25,047 nucleotides of DNA from IMG/VR virus record IMGVR_UViG_3300005293_000051, positions 1 to 25,047 of that record; one strand, 5' to 3'. The notes below the pieces were generated by a model. That model had not been told where the DNA came from. It did not search any database and worked only from the letters and a program-made list of their open reading frames with translations. Both the position numbers and the translations under genes were made by a program. This stretch comes from a virus. How positions within the stretch are numbered: position 1 is the stretch's first letter; every line of letters starts with the position of its first letter. Positions 12,610 to 22,217 of this stretch are shown here, piece after piece.

Positions 12610-15600
12610 GTGGGTATAGGCCAGGTTATCAACGTACAGGCCATGCTCACGGGCAACGCCACCGGCATGCAGGCCGCCTTTGCCCAGGGCTCAGCGTCAG
12701 CCAAAGCGTTCCAATCCGCGTACGCCCAGACGGGCGCGAACGTCCAGATGACCTCCGCGCAGATCCAGGCGGCCATGGCCAAGGACATCGCCGCCGCGCA
12801 GGCGGCGGCAGCCTCAGCCAAGGCAGCGTCGGAGAAGGCCGCGATCGCACGGTCCCTCGCCGCAGCCCAGGCCCAGGTCGCCGCCGATAAGGAAGCCGTC
12901 GCGCACGCCAAAGCGTCCGCGGCCGCTAAGACCGCGTCAGAGGCCAAAATACGCGCGGACGTCCTGACGTCCCAGTCCGCCCAAACGAACGCGGCCGCGC
13001 AGGCAGCAGCCGCCGAGAGGGCGGCTAACGCGGCCGTCCTCGCCACCCAGCAGAAGCTCGTGGCGAACGCGAAAGCCGCCGAGGCGTCCACCGCCGAGGC
13101 CGCAGCCGTAGCCAAAGCCATGGCCGCCGAAGAAGCAGCCCTCGCCGCGTCGGCCCGGGCGGCAGAGTACGCGGCAGCGCAGAAGCAGGCGGCGCAAGAG
13201 AAGACCGCCGCGATCTACACCAAACTGGCGGCAGGCGTCACCCTCGCGGCCGCGGCGGTAGGCATCGGGTCCGTCATGATGGCCGCAGACTTCGAAGCGT
13301 CCACCCTCAAGCTACACACTTCCGGCGGCATGGCCATGGACGACCTCGCCGTTGTCCGCGACGGCATCCTGCAGATAGCCCAGTCCACCGGCACCGGAGC
13401 CAAAGAACTAGCCGATGGCATGTACGACGTCGTCTCCGGCGGTTACATGGGCGCAGACGCCCTGAACATCCTCAAGGCAGCGACCCAGGGTGCCAAGGCC
13501 GAAGGCGCCGACCTCTCCACCATGGCCAAGGGCCTCACGGCCGTCATGGCCTCCTACAACATCCCCGCAGCCGAGGCCGTCCAGACGACGAACGCCATTT
13601 CGGCCGCCTCAGGTATTGCCAAGGGCAGCCTGGAGGAATTCACCGGGTCCCTCGCGACCGTCCTGCCTATCGCGTCGAGCGTAGGTATTTCCTTCGCCGA
13701 AGTAGCGTCCGCCGTCGCCGTCATGACCCAGTCCGGCAAGTCCGCGGACCAGGCCACCCAGGAACTCCGCAACGGCATCCTGAACCTTTCCAAGCCCAAC
13801 GAAGTCGCCGCCAAGCTCATGCAGCAGCTAGGCATCGACGCCAACGACGTAGCGAACAACCTCGGCAACCGGGGCCTCGGCGGAACCCTGAACTACCTGA
13901 CCGAGAAAATACTGGAGAGCAGCGAAGGCAACCAGGTCCTCCTCGGCACCTTCAAAGAATCAGAGGCCGCCGGCAAGGCCATGCAAGCCATGATGGGCGG
14001 CATGCCACCGCAGCTAAAGCAGTGGTCCCAAGAGCTCATGGACGGCACCCTGACGTCCAACGAATACACCAAAGCAGTCAACGGCCTCAGCCTCGAAGAA
14101 GAGGCCCTGGGCGACCAGTTCCTCAAGCTGGCCAAGAAATCAGCAGGCTTCTCGGACACGATCAAAAAGGGCGGGCCCGAGACCGTATCCTACTCCGGCG
14201 CCCTGGCGACCATGATGGGCGGCACCACCGGCCTGCAGGTAGCCCTTGACCTGACCGGCCACCGGGCCGAAGCGTTCGCGGACGCCACGAAGCTCGTCTC
14301 CGACGCCCAGAAAGAAGCAGCGGAGAACGTCTCCACCCACGCAGACATCCAGGGCACCGTCGCAGCGGCCTGGGACCGCCTCACGGCCACCGTAGGCGTC
14401 CTGGCCATTCAGCTAGGCACCGCCCTCCTCCCGGCCGCGCAGGGCATCCTTGACGTGTTCTCCGGGACCATCAAGTTCTTCCAGGAGAACTCCGGGGCAG
14501 CGGAGGCACTGGGCCTCACCGTAGCCGCCCTCGCCGGCCACATCATCGTTACCACGGTAGCGACGAAAGCATGGGCGGCCGCAAAGGTAATAGCCACGTT
14601 CGCGTCCGGCGGCCTGTCCGGAGCCATGACCACCCTGAACGCCGCCATGGCAGCGAACCCGATCGGCATCGTAGTCCTGGCCCTGGCCGCCCTGACCGCA
14701 GCCTTCATCTGGTGCTATAACAACATCGGCTGGTTCAAAGACGGCGTCGACACGGCCATGAAATTCGTTTCCGACTCCATCGGAACCTTCATTACCTGGG
14801 CGACCGAGACCGCCATCCCGGCCCTCATCGCCGGCTGGGAAACCGCGACGAAGATATTCACCGACAGCGTCGGAATGTTCTCGGACTTTTTCGATAACAC
14901 GGGCGGCATGTTTGAGGACTTCAACTCGAACACGAAAGGCATGTTCGACGACTTTGCGACGAACACGACGGCGACCGTCGACACCTGGAAAAACAACACC
15001 CTCGGCATGTTTACCGACTTCAACACGAACACCCAAGGCATGTTCGATGACTTTTTCCGCGGCTTTGGTGAGGGCTGGGAAGGCTACTGGAAAGACCCGA
15101 TCGGCGAGACCGAGAAGTTTTTCACCATCACCTTCGGAGGGTTTGAAAACTGGTCCCGGGAAGTATCAGCGAACCTCACCACATGGATGGACGACACCAA
15201 AAACGGGTTTGAGGGCTGGAACAAAGACGCATCCAAAAACCTGACCACCTGGATTGACGACACCAAAAACGGTTTCGAGGGCTGGAACAAGGACACATCC
15301 ACGAACCTGACCACGTGGATCGAGGACACCAAAAACGGGTTTGTTGGCTGGAACAAGGACACCTCAGTCAACCTGACCACCTGGATCAGCGACACTCTCA
15401 CCGGCTTCCAGGGATGGAACAAGGACACCAGCGCGGACCTCGTCGACTGGCGGAAGAACAACACCGCCAACGTCGAGACCTTCAACAAAGACACCAACGG
15501 CATGTTTGCCGACTGGAAGAAAAACACCGAAGGCATGGTCAAGGATTGGTGGACCAACACCGAAGGCATGTTCAAGGACTGGTCCACGAACACCCAGAAC

Positions 15601-17088
15601 GGGTACGAAGGCTGGAAGAACGGCCTCACGGGTAAGACCCGCGATTTCGTCGAGACGACCGAGACCAGCATCCGGGACTTCAACACCACGACCTCCGGCA
15701 TGTTCGACGACTTCACCAAGAACACCAAGGGCATGTTCTCGGACATGTGGACGCACATCTCCAACGCCTGGCAGTGGATCATGGACCGCGGCGCCGAAGC
15801 CGGCCGCTGGATGAACACCTACGTCTTCGACCCGGTCCGGACCGCCATCGGCTACGTAGGCGACGCCTTCAACACTGCCCGCGACGTCGTCGGCCGCGCC
15901 TGGGAAGGCATGCGCGAGGCAGCGAAAAACCCGGTCAAGTTCGTTGTGGACACCGTCTACACCAACGGCATCCGGGCCCTCTGGAACCCGGTAGCCTCCA
16001 CGTTCGGCCTCCCGCAGCTACCGGCCGCACCGTCCCTCGGCTTCTCCGACGGCGGCACCGTACCCGGGTACCACAACGGCGGAGCCATCCCCGGATACTC
16101 CCCCGGCATCGACAACCAGACCATCGCCGTATCCGGCGGCGAGGCCATCATGAGGCCCGAGTGGACCCGCGTCGTCGGCGTCGAAGGCATCCGCCAGATG
16201 AACGCCGCAGCGAAGGCAAACGACGGCGCAGGCATCCGCGCAGCCCTCGGCTCCACCGCCGGCCGACACTTCGCCGACGGCGGAGTCTTCGACCCCGGCG
16301 CGATCACCAACCAGATCAACTCCGGCCCCGGTAAGGGCACCAACTACGGCGACGCGATCCTGGGCCTCCCCACGAAGCTCATCGGCGCCCTCGTCGGGCA
16401 GGTAGCGGCCGCGGTAGCCAAGGCAGCGGAGGCGGCCATGAACGCCGTCGGCGCGATCTTCTCCGGCGGCTCAGGCGGCCTGCAGAACCCCCTCCCGTCC
16501 GCCGTCATCAGCCAGCGCTACTCCGCCTCCCACAACGGCCTGGACATGGCCGCCCCGACCGGCACAACCATCCGCGCCGCCGGAGCAGGCAAGGTCTCCT
16601 CCGCCGGCTGGTCCAGTTTCGGTGGCGGCAATGAGATTCACATCGACCACGCCAACGGCCTCCAAACCTGGTACGCCCACATGAATGGTTTCGGCGTCAG
16701 CCAGGGCCAGGCCGTCCAGGCAGGGCAGGGCATCGGCCCCGTCGGGTCCACCGGCAACAGCACCGGACCGCACCTGCACTTCATGGTCCTCAACGGCGGC
16801 TGGCCGAACGTCATGAACCCGGCCCCGTTCATCGGCCTCAAGAACGGCGGCGTGGTCCCCACCTTCGATAACGGAGGCACCCTCGCCCCGGGCCTGAACA
16901 TCGTGAACAACGCGACCGGAGCACCGGAACAACTCACCCCGGGCGGCTCCGACATGGCCAAGGAAATAGCCGCAGCCATCACCGCGGCACTCCTGGACGC
17001 ACGGTTCGAATTCGACACGGACGGCATCACCCGGCACGTCGCCGGAAAGCTGGTCCTGGCATCCCAACGAAGGGCAGGTAGAGCCTAA
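12610..17088 (+). CDS. Tape measure protein with M23 peptidase domain
   Basis: This 1492-residue protein starts at GTG 12610 with GAGGAGG (12597-12603) 6 nt upstream. Residues 1 to about 200 form an Ala-rich coiled coil; 201-225 are hydrophobic. Residues about 225-440 match the TP901-type tape measure core (TGTGAKELADGMYDVVSGGY and TQSGKSADQATQELRNGILN). A hydrophobic part about 635-711 contains NPIGIVVLALAALTAAF. Residues about 750-1047 are 11-residue F/W repeats. The C-terminal part has a peptidase M23 domain with HNGLD (H1308, D1312), H1357 and HLH from 1388, all metal or catalytic residues in place. It sets tail length, is threaded through the tube, and the M23 part probably cuts peptidoglycan at DNA entry. 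At 3.3 to 4.5 bp of gene per 0.15 nm, tail length scales with it in the usual way; exact length is not derived. Confidence 0.93.
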   Translation: MGIGQVINVQAMLTGNATGMQAAFAQGSASAKAFQSAYAQTGANVQMTSAQIQAAMAKDIAAAQAAAASAKAASEKAAIARSLAAAQAQVAADKEAVAHAKASAAAKTASEAKIRADVLTSQSAQTNAAAQAAAAERAANAAVLATQQKLVANAKAAEASTAEAAAVAKAMAAEEAALAASARAAEYAAAQKQAAQEKTAAIYTKLAAGVTLAAAAVGIGSVMMAADFEASTLKLHTSGGMAMDDLAVVRDGILQIAQSTGTGAKELADGMYDVVSGGYMGADALNILKAATQGAKAEGADLSTMAKGLTAVMASYNIPAAEAVQTTNAISAASGIAKGSLEEFTGSLATVLPIASSVGISFAEVASAVAVMTQSGKSADQATQELRNGILNLSKPNEVAAKLMQQLGIDANDVANNLGNRGLGGTLNYLTEKILESSEGNQVLLGTFKESEAAGKAMQAMMGGMPPQLKQWSQELMDGTLTSNEYTKAVNGLSLEEEALGDQFLKLAKKSAGFSDTIKKGGPETVSYSGALATMMGGTTGLQVALDLTGHRAEAFADATKLVSDAQKEAAENVSTHADIQGTVAAAWDRLTATVGVLAIQLGTALLPAAQGILDVFSGTIKFFQENSGAAEALGLTVAALAGHIIVTTVATKAWAAAKVIATFASGGLSGAMTTLNAAMAANPIGIVVLALAALTAAFIWCYNNIGWFKDGVDTAMKFVSDSIGTFITWATETAIPALIAGWETATKIFTDSVGMFSDFFDNTGGMFEDFNSNTKGMFDDFATNTTATVDTWKNNTLGMFTDFNTNTQGMFDDFFRGFGEGWEGYWKDPIGETEKFFTITFGGFENWSREVSANLTTWMDDTKNGFEGWNKDASKNLTTWIDDTKNGFEGWNKDTSTNLTTWIEDTKNGFVGWNKDTSVNLTTWISDTLTGFQGWNKDTSADLVDWRKNNTANVETFNKDTNGMFADWKKNTEGMVKDWWTNTEGMFKDWSTNTQNGYEGWKNGLTGKTRDFVETTETSIRDFNTTTSGMFDDFTKNTKGMFSDMWTHISNAWQWIMDRGAEAGRWMNTYVFDPVRTAIGYVGDAFNTARDVVGRAWEGMREAAKNPVKFVVDTVYTNGIRALWNPVASTFGLPQLPAAPSLGFSDGGTVPGYHNGGAIPGYSPGIDNQTIAVSGGEAIMRPEWTRVVGVEGIRQMNAAAKANDGAGIRAALGSTAGRHFADGGVFDPGAITNQINSGPGKGTNYGDAILGLPTKLIGALVGQVAAAVAKAAEAAMNAVGAIFSGGSGGLQNPLPSAVISQRYSASHNGLDMAAPTGTTIRAAGAGKVSSAGWSSFGGGNEIHIDHANGLQTWYAHMNGFGVSQGQAVQAGQGIGPVGSTGNSTGPHLHFMVLNGGWPNVMNPAPFIGLKNGGVVPTFDNGGTLAPGLNIVNNATGAPEQLTPGGSDMAKEIAAAITAALLDARFEFDTDGITRHVAGKLVLASQRRAGRA
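14863..15758 (+). repeat. 11-residue (33-bp) tape measure repeats
   Basis: About 27 consecutive 11-residue units with a Phe/Trp at a fixed place: NTxGMFxDFx units at both ends, and TKNGFEGWNKD / TSxNLTTWIED alternating in the middle, so the local period is 22 residues (66 bp) over about 15190-15440. The 66-bp copies are close to identical at the DNA level. Such F/W 11-mers are known in tape measure proteins and mark the part that fills the tube. Confidence 0.85.
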
Positions 17089-18956
17089 TGGCCGTAGCAC
17101 TCCGAGGCTATACGCAGGGCACCTCACAGGCGTCCGGGTCGGTGGCCATCACCTGGCCCACCGGCACCATCGCCGGAGACCTGGCCGTCCTCTTCGCCCA
17201 TGACGGCGAGTTCCGCCTCAACCGCGCCGGCGGCCCGACGACATCCGGATGGGTAGGCGCCGGCGAAGGCGCCTGGGTAAAGAAGGTCACGGCCGCGGAC
17301 CTCGCCTCAGCCCTGCCCGTCAACGGCGTGGTCACGTTCCTGCAGACCTTCACCGGAGCAGCCCGCATCGACAGCGTCCGGCAGAACAACGGCCTGCGCG
17401 TACAGCAGGCAGGGTCCGGGCTCCTCGTCACCGCCTACGGCCCGGCGTGGCTGAACTTCATCGTCCCCGGCGCGACCGAGCGCCTAGGAAACCACTTCCG
17501 GTCCGCGACGTTCAACAAGCTGGAATCAACCTGGTTCAAGACCGCAGCGTCCGCCGGATGGGTGGAGCTCACCGGAGGGCGAGACTGGGACTCCAACTAC
17601 TACGCCTACGAGATAGTACCGAGCACGGTCCCGTCCGCCCCGGTCGTTATCGCCCCCATTTCGGCGTCCCAGACGGACACCACCCAGCCCGTCGTTTTCA
17701 CTTGGCTGCACCAGTCCAACTCGAACGCTGACCAGGACGGCGCGCAGATCAAGGTCCGCGCCGTCGGGTCCGGTACCTGGTCCTACGTCCAGTCCGCCGG
17801 GACCATCACGACGACGACCACCACCATGACCCAGACCGCGCAGGCGGCGACGATCAACGCCGGCGTCCTGACCACCGGCACCCAATACGAGTTCACCATC
17901 GCAACGCGCGAGTTTGGTTCCATGGGTGCCGCGTCGTCCCTGTCGACCTTCACCCCGGCGAACAAGCCGACCGTCAACACGATCACGCCCACGGCCACCA
18001 TCGAATCACTCACCCCGTCCATCGCCTGGACCGCGACCATGGGCCTCGGTTCCCAAGACGCCTGGCAGGTCCGGGTCAGCCCGTCCGCGGACCCCAACTC
18101 AGAAACCCCCCTATGGGACTCTGGAGTCGTCCAGGGCAACACGACGACGACCGCGGCCCCGGCGAACGCCGGCTGGACGAACGGCCAAACCCTCTACGCC
18201 TGGGTCCGGGTCCTGCAAACCGGAGGCCTCTGGTCTCCATGGACGAAATCAGCGTCGACGTTCGCCGTCACCTGGACGCCCCCGGCAGCACCGACATCCG
18301 TGGTAGCGGCGAACGTCGCCGGGCAGCCCCTCCAGGCCACGGTCTCCGGCATAGGCGCCGGCTATGACCTGACCATCGAAATGAGCGTCGACGGCGGCGA
18401 GAACTGGGCCCCGGTCAACACCCTCAAAAACCCGGGTACCCCGGTCGTCGCGCAAATACCGCTGGCCGGCTACGGCATCAGTACCATCTTCCGGGCCCGG
18501 ACTTCCGTGACCCTTTCCGACGTTGTCGTCCTCTATTCGGCCTGGGTCCAGTCCGCGGCCCTGGCCTCTACAGACACGAGCTACTACCTGGTCTCCGTAG
18601 ACGGGAACCAGTTCTTCCAGGTCCGCATGGTCCAGGACGCCGTGCACCGGACCGCGCAAGGCGTATCGATCACCTACGGGCACGGAGCGACCCGCGCCCG
18701 GCAGGACCAAACCGTTGCCATGGGCGAGTCGGGAGCGACCACGATACAGGCCAGGACTTTGAATGAGGAGAACGCGATCATTTCCTGGCTGACCGCGCAG
18801 GGCACCTGGTGGCTCCGCTGGGGCCCGGAACGCGGGCCCACCCTCACGGACAAACCAGCTACCCGGATGGCACTGGCAGCACCGATCGAATCAAACCGCG
18901 TCGCACAATTCAACACGGCTTACCGGAACATCACGTTCTCGTGGGTCGAGCAATAG
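17088..18956 (+). CDS. Minor tail protein with Fn3-like domains
   Basis: This 622-residue protein starts at ATG 17088, overlapping the tape measure stop (TAATG). Residues 1 to about 180 form a beta-domain with IAGDLAVLFAHDG. Three Ig/Fn3-like segments follow (starting near 182, 291 and 400, each opening with Pro-rich 'P.aP.v....' and containing W and Y at strand positions). Residues about 495-622 make a C-terminal domain (YYLVSVDGNQFFQVRMVQDA, then TTIQARTLNEENAIISWL). Position right after the tape measure is that of a distal-tail or baseplate component. The N-terminal domain resembles that of the gene at 19419. Attachment to sugars is possible but not shown. Confidence 0.75.
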   Translation: MAVALRGYTQGTSQASGSVAITWPTGTIAGDLAVLFAHDGEFRLNRAGGPTTSGWVGAGEGAWVKKVTAADLASALPVNGVVTFLQTFTGAARIDSVRQNNGLRVQQAGSGLLVTAYGPAWLNFIVPGATERLGNHFRSATFNKLESTWFKTAASAGWVELTGGRDWDSNYYAYEIVPSTVPSAPVVIAPISASQTDTTQPVVFTWLHQSNSNADQDGAQIKVRAVGSGTWSYVQSAGTITTTTTTMTQTAQAATINAGVLTTGTQYEFTIATREFGSMGAASSLSTFTPANKPTVNTITPTATIESLTPSIAWTATMGLGSQDAWQVRVSPSADPNSETPLWDSGVVQGNTTTTAAPANAGWTNGQTLYAWVRVLQTGGLWSPWTKSASTFAVTWTPPAAPTSVVAANVAGQPLQATVSGIGAGYDLTIEMSVDGGENWAPVNTLKNPGTPVVAQIPLAGYGISTIFRARTSVTLSDVVVLYSAWVQSAALASTDTSYYLVSVDGNQFFQVRMVQDAVHRTAQGVSITYGHGATRARQDQTVAMGESGATTIQARTLNEENAIISWLTAQGTWWLRWGPERGPTLTDKPATRMALAAPIESNRVAQFNTAYRNITFSWVEQ

Positions 18957-18968
18957 GAAAGGACCGCC

Positions 18969-19397
18969 ATGACCAGCATCCTCTTCGGGCCCGCCAAAGA
19001 AGGTTTCCTCAAGGGCGAAATCTCCCTGTCGACGGCCACGATCAAAACCTCCCTGGTACGCAGCTACACCCCGAACGCCGCGCACAAGTTCGTCTCCGAA
19101 GTCACCGGCGCCGGAGGCGTCATCGCCTCCACCGCCCCGGCCCTGACATCGAAGACCACCACCCTCGGCGTCTTCGACGCGGCAGATATCACCTTCACCG
19201 CCGTCACGACGAACGCGAACAACCACTACCTCCTGATCTACCAGTCCAGCGCCGTGACCGGAGGCGCCGACGTCGCCGCGTCCGCCCAGCGGATCATCGC
19301 CTGGATCGACACCGGCACCAACCTGCCCGCAGTACCCAACGGCGGAGACGTCAACATCGTCTGGGACAACTCAGCGAACAAGATATTCGCCCTCTAA
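18969..19397 (+). CDS. Small minor tail/structural protein
   Basis: This 142-residue protein starts at ATG 18969 with AAAGGA (18958-18963) 5 nt upstream. The strands (AAHKFVSEVTGAGGVIAST, TTLGVFDAADITFTAVTTN, YLLIYQSSAV, IIAWIDTGTNLPAVPNGGD and a final VNIVWDNSANKIFAL) form a pattern repeated in structural proteins of many phages, generally encoded in tail or virion modules. There are no Cys and no TM. It probably sits in the baseplate region with its neighbours; a precise role is unknown. Confidence 0.7.
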   Translation: MTSILFGPAKEGFLKGEISLSTATIKTSLVRSYTPNAAHKFVSEVTGAGGVIASTAPALTSKTTTLGVFDAADITFTAVTTNANNHYLLIYQSSAVTGGADVAASAQRIIAWIDTGTNLPAVPNGGDVNIVWDNSANKIFAL

Positions 19398-19418
19398 CCC
19401 CGAGGAGGTGAACCCCGC

Positions 19419-21323
19419 ATGGCGGTCGCCCCAAGCCTTGTATCGCACGCCCAAACCACCTGGACGTCGAAGACCAGCCCCAAGACCATCCCCGTCACCG
19501 TCCAGAACGGCGACCTCATCGTTGTGGCCGCCATGGCCGACGGACCCCAACCCGTCTTCGGCATCTCGGGCGGCTCCCTGACCTGGACGCAGCAGCAGCT
19601 AGTCACCGCCGCAGGCTACGCCGAGGCCGTCATCTGGTCCGCGACGGCGACGACCACAACGACGTTCTCCGTCTCCGTATCGAACTCCGGGCCCACCGCC
19701 TACTACGGCGCGTCCGCGACCGTCTGGCGGTACCACGGCGGCATCGGCACGACCGCCCAAGCCCACGGCGACGGCATCGGCATACCCGCCTTCACCAGCA
19801 TCAGCGACGACTCCGCCGTCGTCGTCTACATGGTCGACTACTCCGCGACGTCCGGAGCAGCCAGGACCTGGCGCCCGTACAACGGCACCGCCGCGACCGA
19901 AACCGTCTACGGCCAACTCTCCGGCGAGTACACCTGGTACGGCGCCTACTACCCGGACACCAACGCCGCGACCACCGACAACATGGGCCTCAACACCCCC
20001 GGCGGCCTGACCTATTCGTTCGTGGCCCTGGAAATCAAGAGCACCGCCACCGGCGTCGGGACCTCCTACGCCTACCCGACAGCCCTGACTAACACGGGCG
20101 GATTCGGCGCCCCCACCGTAAGCTACGGCGTGGCCACCCGCATCCCCGTCGGCATCGCCTCCACCGCCACGTTCGGCAACCCCACTGCCCGGGTCGACAC
20201 CTGGCGGCAGATCATCGAGGGAGCATCCTGGCGCGAGGCCGTCACCGCCCACCAACGCACGGTAGGCTTCCGCGGCGAACTCATCGACGCCAACGACAAC
20301 CACGTCATCGACGTCCCCCTCACCGGAGGATCAGTCAGTTTCGACGGCGAGTCAGCAGAGCAGTGGGCCTGCCAAGTAACCATCGCCGGTGAGGAGTGGG
20401 TCCCCCGGAACCCCGGCGACTACCTCGACCCCCGCACCGGCCTGCGTTTCCGCATCTGGTGGCGCCTCATGATCAACGGAGGATTCGTGGACGTCCCCAC
20501 CGGCACGTTCGTCCTCGAGGACCCCCGCATCACCGACGACGGCGCGATCCCCTCCACGTCCGTCCGAGGCCGCGACCCGCTAACCGTTATCCGCCGCGCC
20601 GGCTACGGGTCCTCGGTTATCAGCGTAGGCGGCATGACCGTACCCGCAGCCCTCATCCGCATCATGGGCTCCATCGCCCCCAGGACCCCGTTCAGGATCG
20701 ACGCGACCTCCTACGTCACCCTCCCGGCCACCTATGAACTCACCGGCCAGGACCCCGTCGACGACATGACCAACATCGCCTCCCAGGCCGGCCTCGTAAT
20801 ACGCACGGACCCGGAAGGCCGCGTTGTCTGTTCCCCGAACCCGACACCGCAGAACCTCCGCGCGGACTGGCAGGAAGGCCCGGACTGCCCGGTCACGGAC
20901 CTATCCCGCGCCGTAAACACCTCCCAGATGGTCAACTCCGTCACGGTCGTTTCCACCAACCCCGAAGTCGTCCCACCCATCAGCATCACCGTCGAGGACA
21001 CCGACCCGTCCTCCACCACCTGGATCGGCGGCCCCTGGGGCAAGCGGACCCTGACCATCCGCACCGACAGCATCGCCACGGACGCCGGCGCGAGGTCCAT
21101 GGCCACCGGCATCCTCAACGGCCGCCGCCGCCCGCAGGAGGAAATCAGCATCGAGGTACCGCCCCGCGGAGACCTCGGCTACCGGGACAAGGTATCCCTT
21201 GCCCGATCCATGTCCGGAGTAGCGAACACCTACCGCATCGCTGGCTGGGCCCTGGCGTTCGGTAACGCCCAGGAAGTCACCAAAACCATGACCGTCAAGA
21301 TGATATCGAGGACCCTGGTGTGA
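19419..21323 (+). CDS. Minor tail protein, tail-hub-like
   Basis: This 634-residue protein has AGGAGGTG (19403-19410) 8 nt before ATG 19419. Residues 1 to about 215 form a beta-rich domain (NGDLIVVAAMADG) similar to that of the gene at 17088. From about residue 260 the sequence (TVGFRGELIDANDNHVIDVP, FRIWWRLMINGGFVDVPTG, TSVRGRDPLTVIRRAGY, TYELTGQDPVDDMTNIASQA) has the pattern of DUF5047 / tail hub proteins (gp27-like). It would form the ring at the tail tip to which fibres and the spike bind. It overlaps the next start by GTGA. Confidence 0.75.
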   Translation: MAVAPSLVSHAQTTWTSKTSPKTIPVTVQNGDLIVVAAMADGPQPVFGISGGSLTWTQQQLVTAAGYAEAVIWSATATTTTTFSVSVSNSGPTAYYGASATVWRYHGGIGTTAQAHGDGIGIPAFTSISDDSAVVVYMVDYSATSGAARTWRPYNGTAATETVYGQLSGEYTWYGAYYPDTNAATTDNMGLNTPGGLTYSFVALEIKSTATGVGTSYAYPTALTNTGGFGAPTVSYGVATRIPVGIASTATFGNPTARVDTWRQIIEGASWREAVTAHQRTVGFRGELIDANDNHVIDVPLTGGSVSFDGESAEQWACQVTIAGEEWVPRNPGDYLDPRTGLRFRIWWRLMINGGFVDVPTGTFVLEDPRITDDGAIPSTSVRGRDPLTVIRRAGYGSSVISVGGMTVPAALIRIMGSIAPRTPFRIDATSYVTLPATYELTGQDPVDDMTNIASQAGLVIRTDPEGRVVCSPNPTPQNLRADWQEGPDCPVTDLSRAVNTSQMVNSVTVVSTNPEVVPPISITVEDTDPSSTTWIGGPWGKRTLTIRTDSIATDAGARSMATGILNGRRRPQEEISIEVPPRGDLGYRDKVSLARSMSGVANTYRIAGWALAFGNAQEVTKTMTVKMISRTLV

Positions 21324-22150
21324 GCGACGACATCGACGTCCTCGGAGGCATGCTAAGCCCCGCAGGCAACAGCGACGGGGCGAACGTCCCCGCCTACTTC
21401 GACACCGGCATCGTCACCGCCCTGGTCGACGCCAACCACGTCCGAGTCAACCTCGGAGACAAGCAGGTCCTCTGCTACGTACCGCAGACCGGCGCGATCG
21501 CCCCGGCCGTAGCCTCGGCAGTCCAGGTATGCGTCCAGGAGAACACCTACTTCCTGGCCGCCATCCTATCCGGCGGCACCGCCGTCCCCCCTGTGGAAAT
21601 TACCAACGCCACCAGCCTGTACACCCCGGATACGCTCGTGAAACGGGACGCCTTCGGCCGCGCCCAGTTCATCCAGCCCTCCGGCCAGTACGACGCGGCA
21701 CCCAAGGTCTACGTGGACGAGATGATCGGCTCCCGGCCGTTCGGGCACATGGGCCGGACCGATGGTTTCGCCCTGAACATCAACGCCGTCGTCGGCATGT
21801 CCGCGGCCCAGAAACTCCGCGGCGGGATGACGTTCAACTCCGGCACCTACGCCCTGGTCGTCCCAGCGACCGGCCTCTATATGCTCAACCACCGCGCCTA
21901 CTGGACCGGCGGCACCGGGTACGCCGGCACGTCCAAGCTCCTCAAGAACGGCGGCACCGAAATCGTCGGCAGCTACCTCGCCCAGTGGAAGCAGGACGGC
22001 GCCGACTACACATGGAACAACAGCGTCTGCGTCGACCTCACCGCCGGCGACACCGTCTCCATCTTCATGTCATCCGCAGGCAGCGCCGGGTCAACCTGGG
22101 GCACCACCGGATACAACGGGACCTTCCTTGAGGTACTAGCCCTGTTCTAG
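21320..22150 (+). CDS. Tail tip protein with C1q-like head (receptor-binding candidate)
   Basis: This 276-residue protein starts at GTG 21320, coupled by a GTGA overlap. Residues about 25-85 look like a small OB-type barrel (GIVTALVDANHVRVNLGDKQVLCYVP). Residues about 100-145 connect to the rest (VYVDEMIGSRPFG). The last 125 residues have the C1q/TNF jelly-roll pattern: GMTFNSGTYALVVPATGLYM, then AYWTGGTGY, then CVDLTAGDTVSIFMSSAGS and GTFLEVLALF. Such heads commonly form trimers that bind host surface structures, so this is the best receptor-binding candidate of the window. Confidence 0.75.
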   Translation: MSDDIDVLGGMLSPAGNSDGANVPAYFDTGIVTALVDANHVRVNLGDKQVLCYVPQTGAIAPAVASAVQVCVQENTYFLAAILSGGTAVPPVEITNATSLYTPDTLVKRDAFGRAQFIQPSGQYDAAPKVYVDEMIGSRPFGHMGRTDGFALNINAVVGMSAAQKLRGGMTFNSGTYALVVPATGLYMLNHRAYWTGGTGYAGTSKLLKNGGTEIVGSYLAQWKQDGADYTWNNSVCVDLTAGDTVSIFMSSAGSAGSTWGTTGYNGTFLEVLALF

Positions 22151-22154
22151 CACT

Positions 22155-22196
22155 GGCGTGTCAGGAACCGGACACCGCCCATAACCAGAGTAGCCT
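22155..22196 (+). promoter_or_regulatory. Late promoter-like element, copy C (membrane-protein pair)
   Basis: GGCGTGTCAG starts at 22155, 4 bp after the preceding stop, and TAGCCT lies at 22191-22196, again 36 nt on. The inverted arm is imperfect (GACACCGCC, 22171-22179). ATG 22218 follows 21 nt after the hexamer, with GGAAGGGG between. Confidence 0.6.
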
Positions 22197-22217
22197 CGGC
22201 CGCGGAAGGGGAACCCA

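Noticed and set aside
15084-15818. Minus-strand frame over the tape measure repeats
   Set aside because: It mirrors the 33-bp repeat and has no independent signals.
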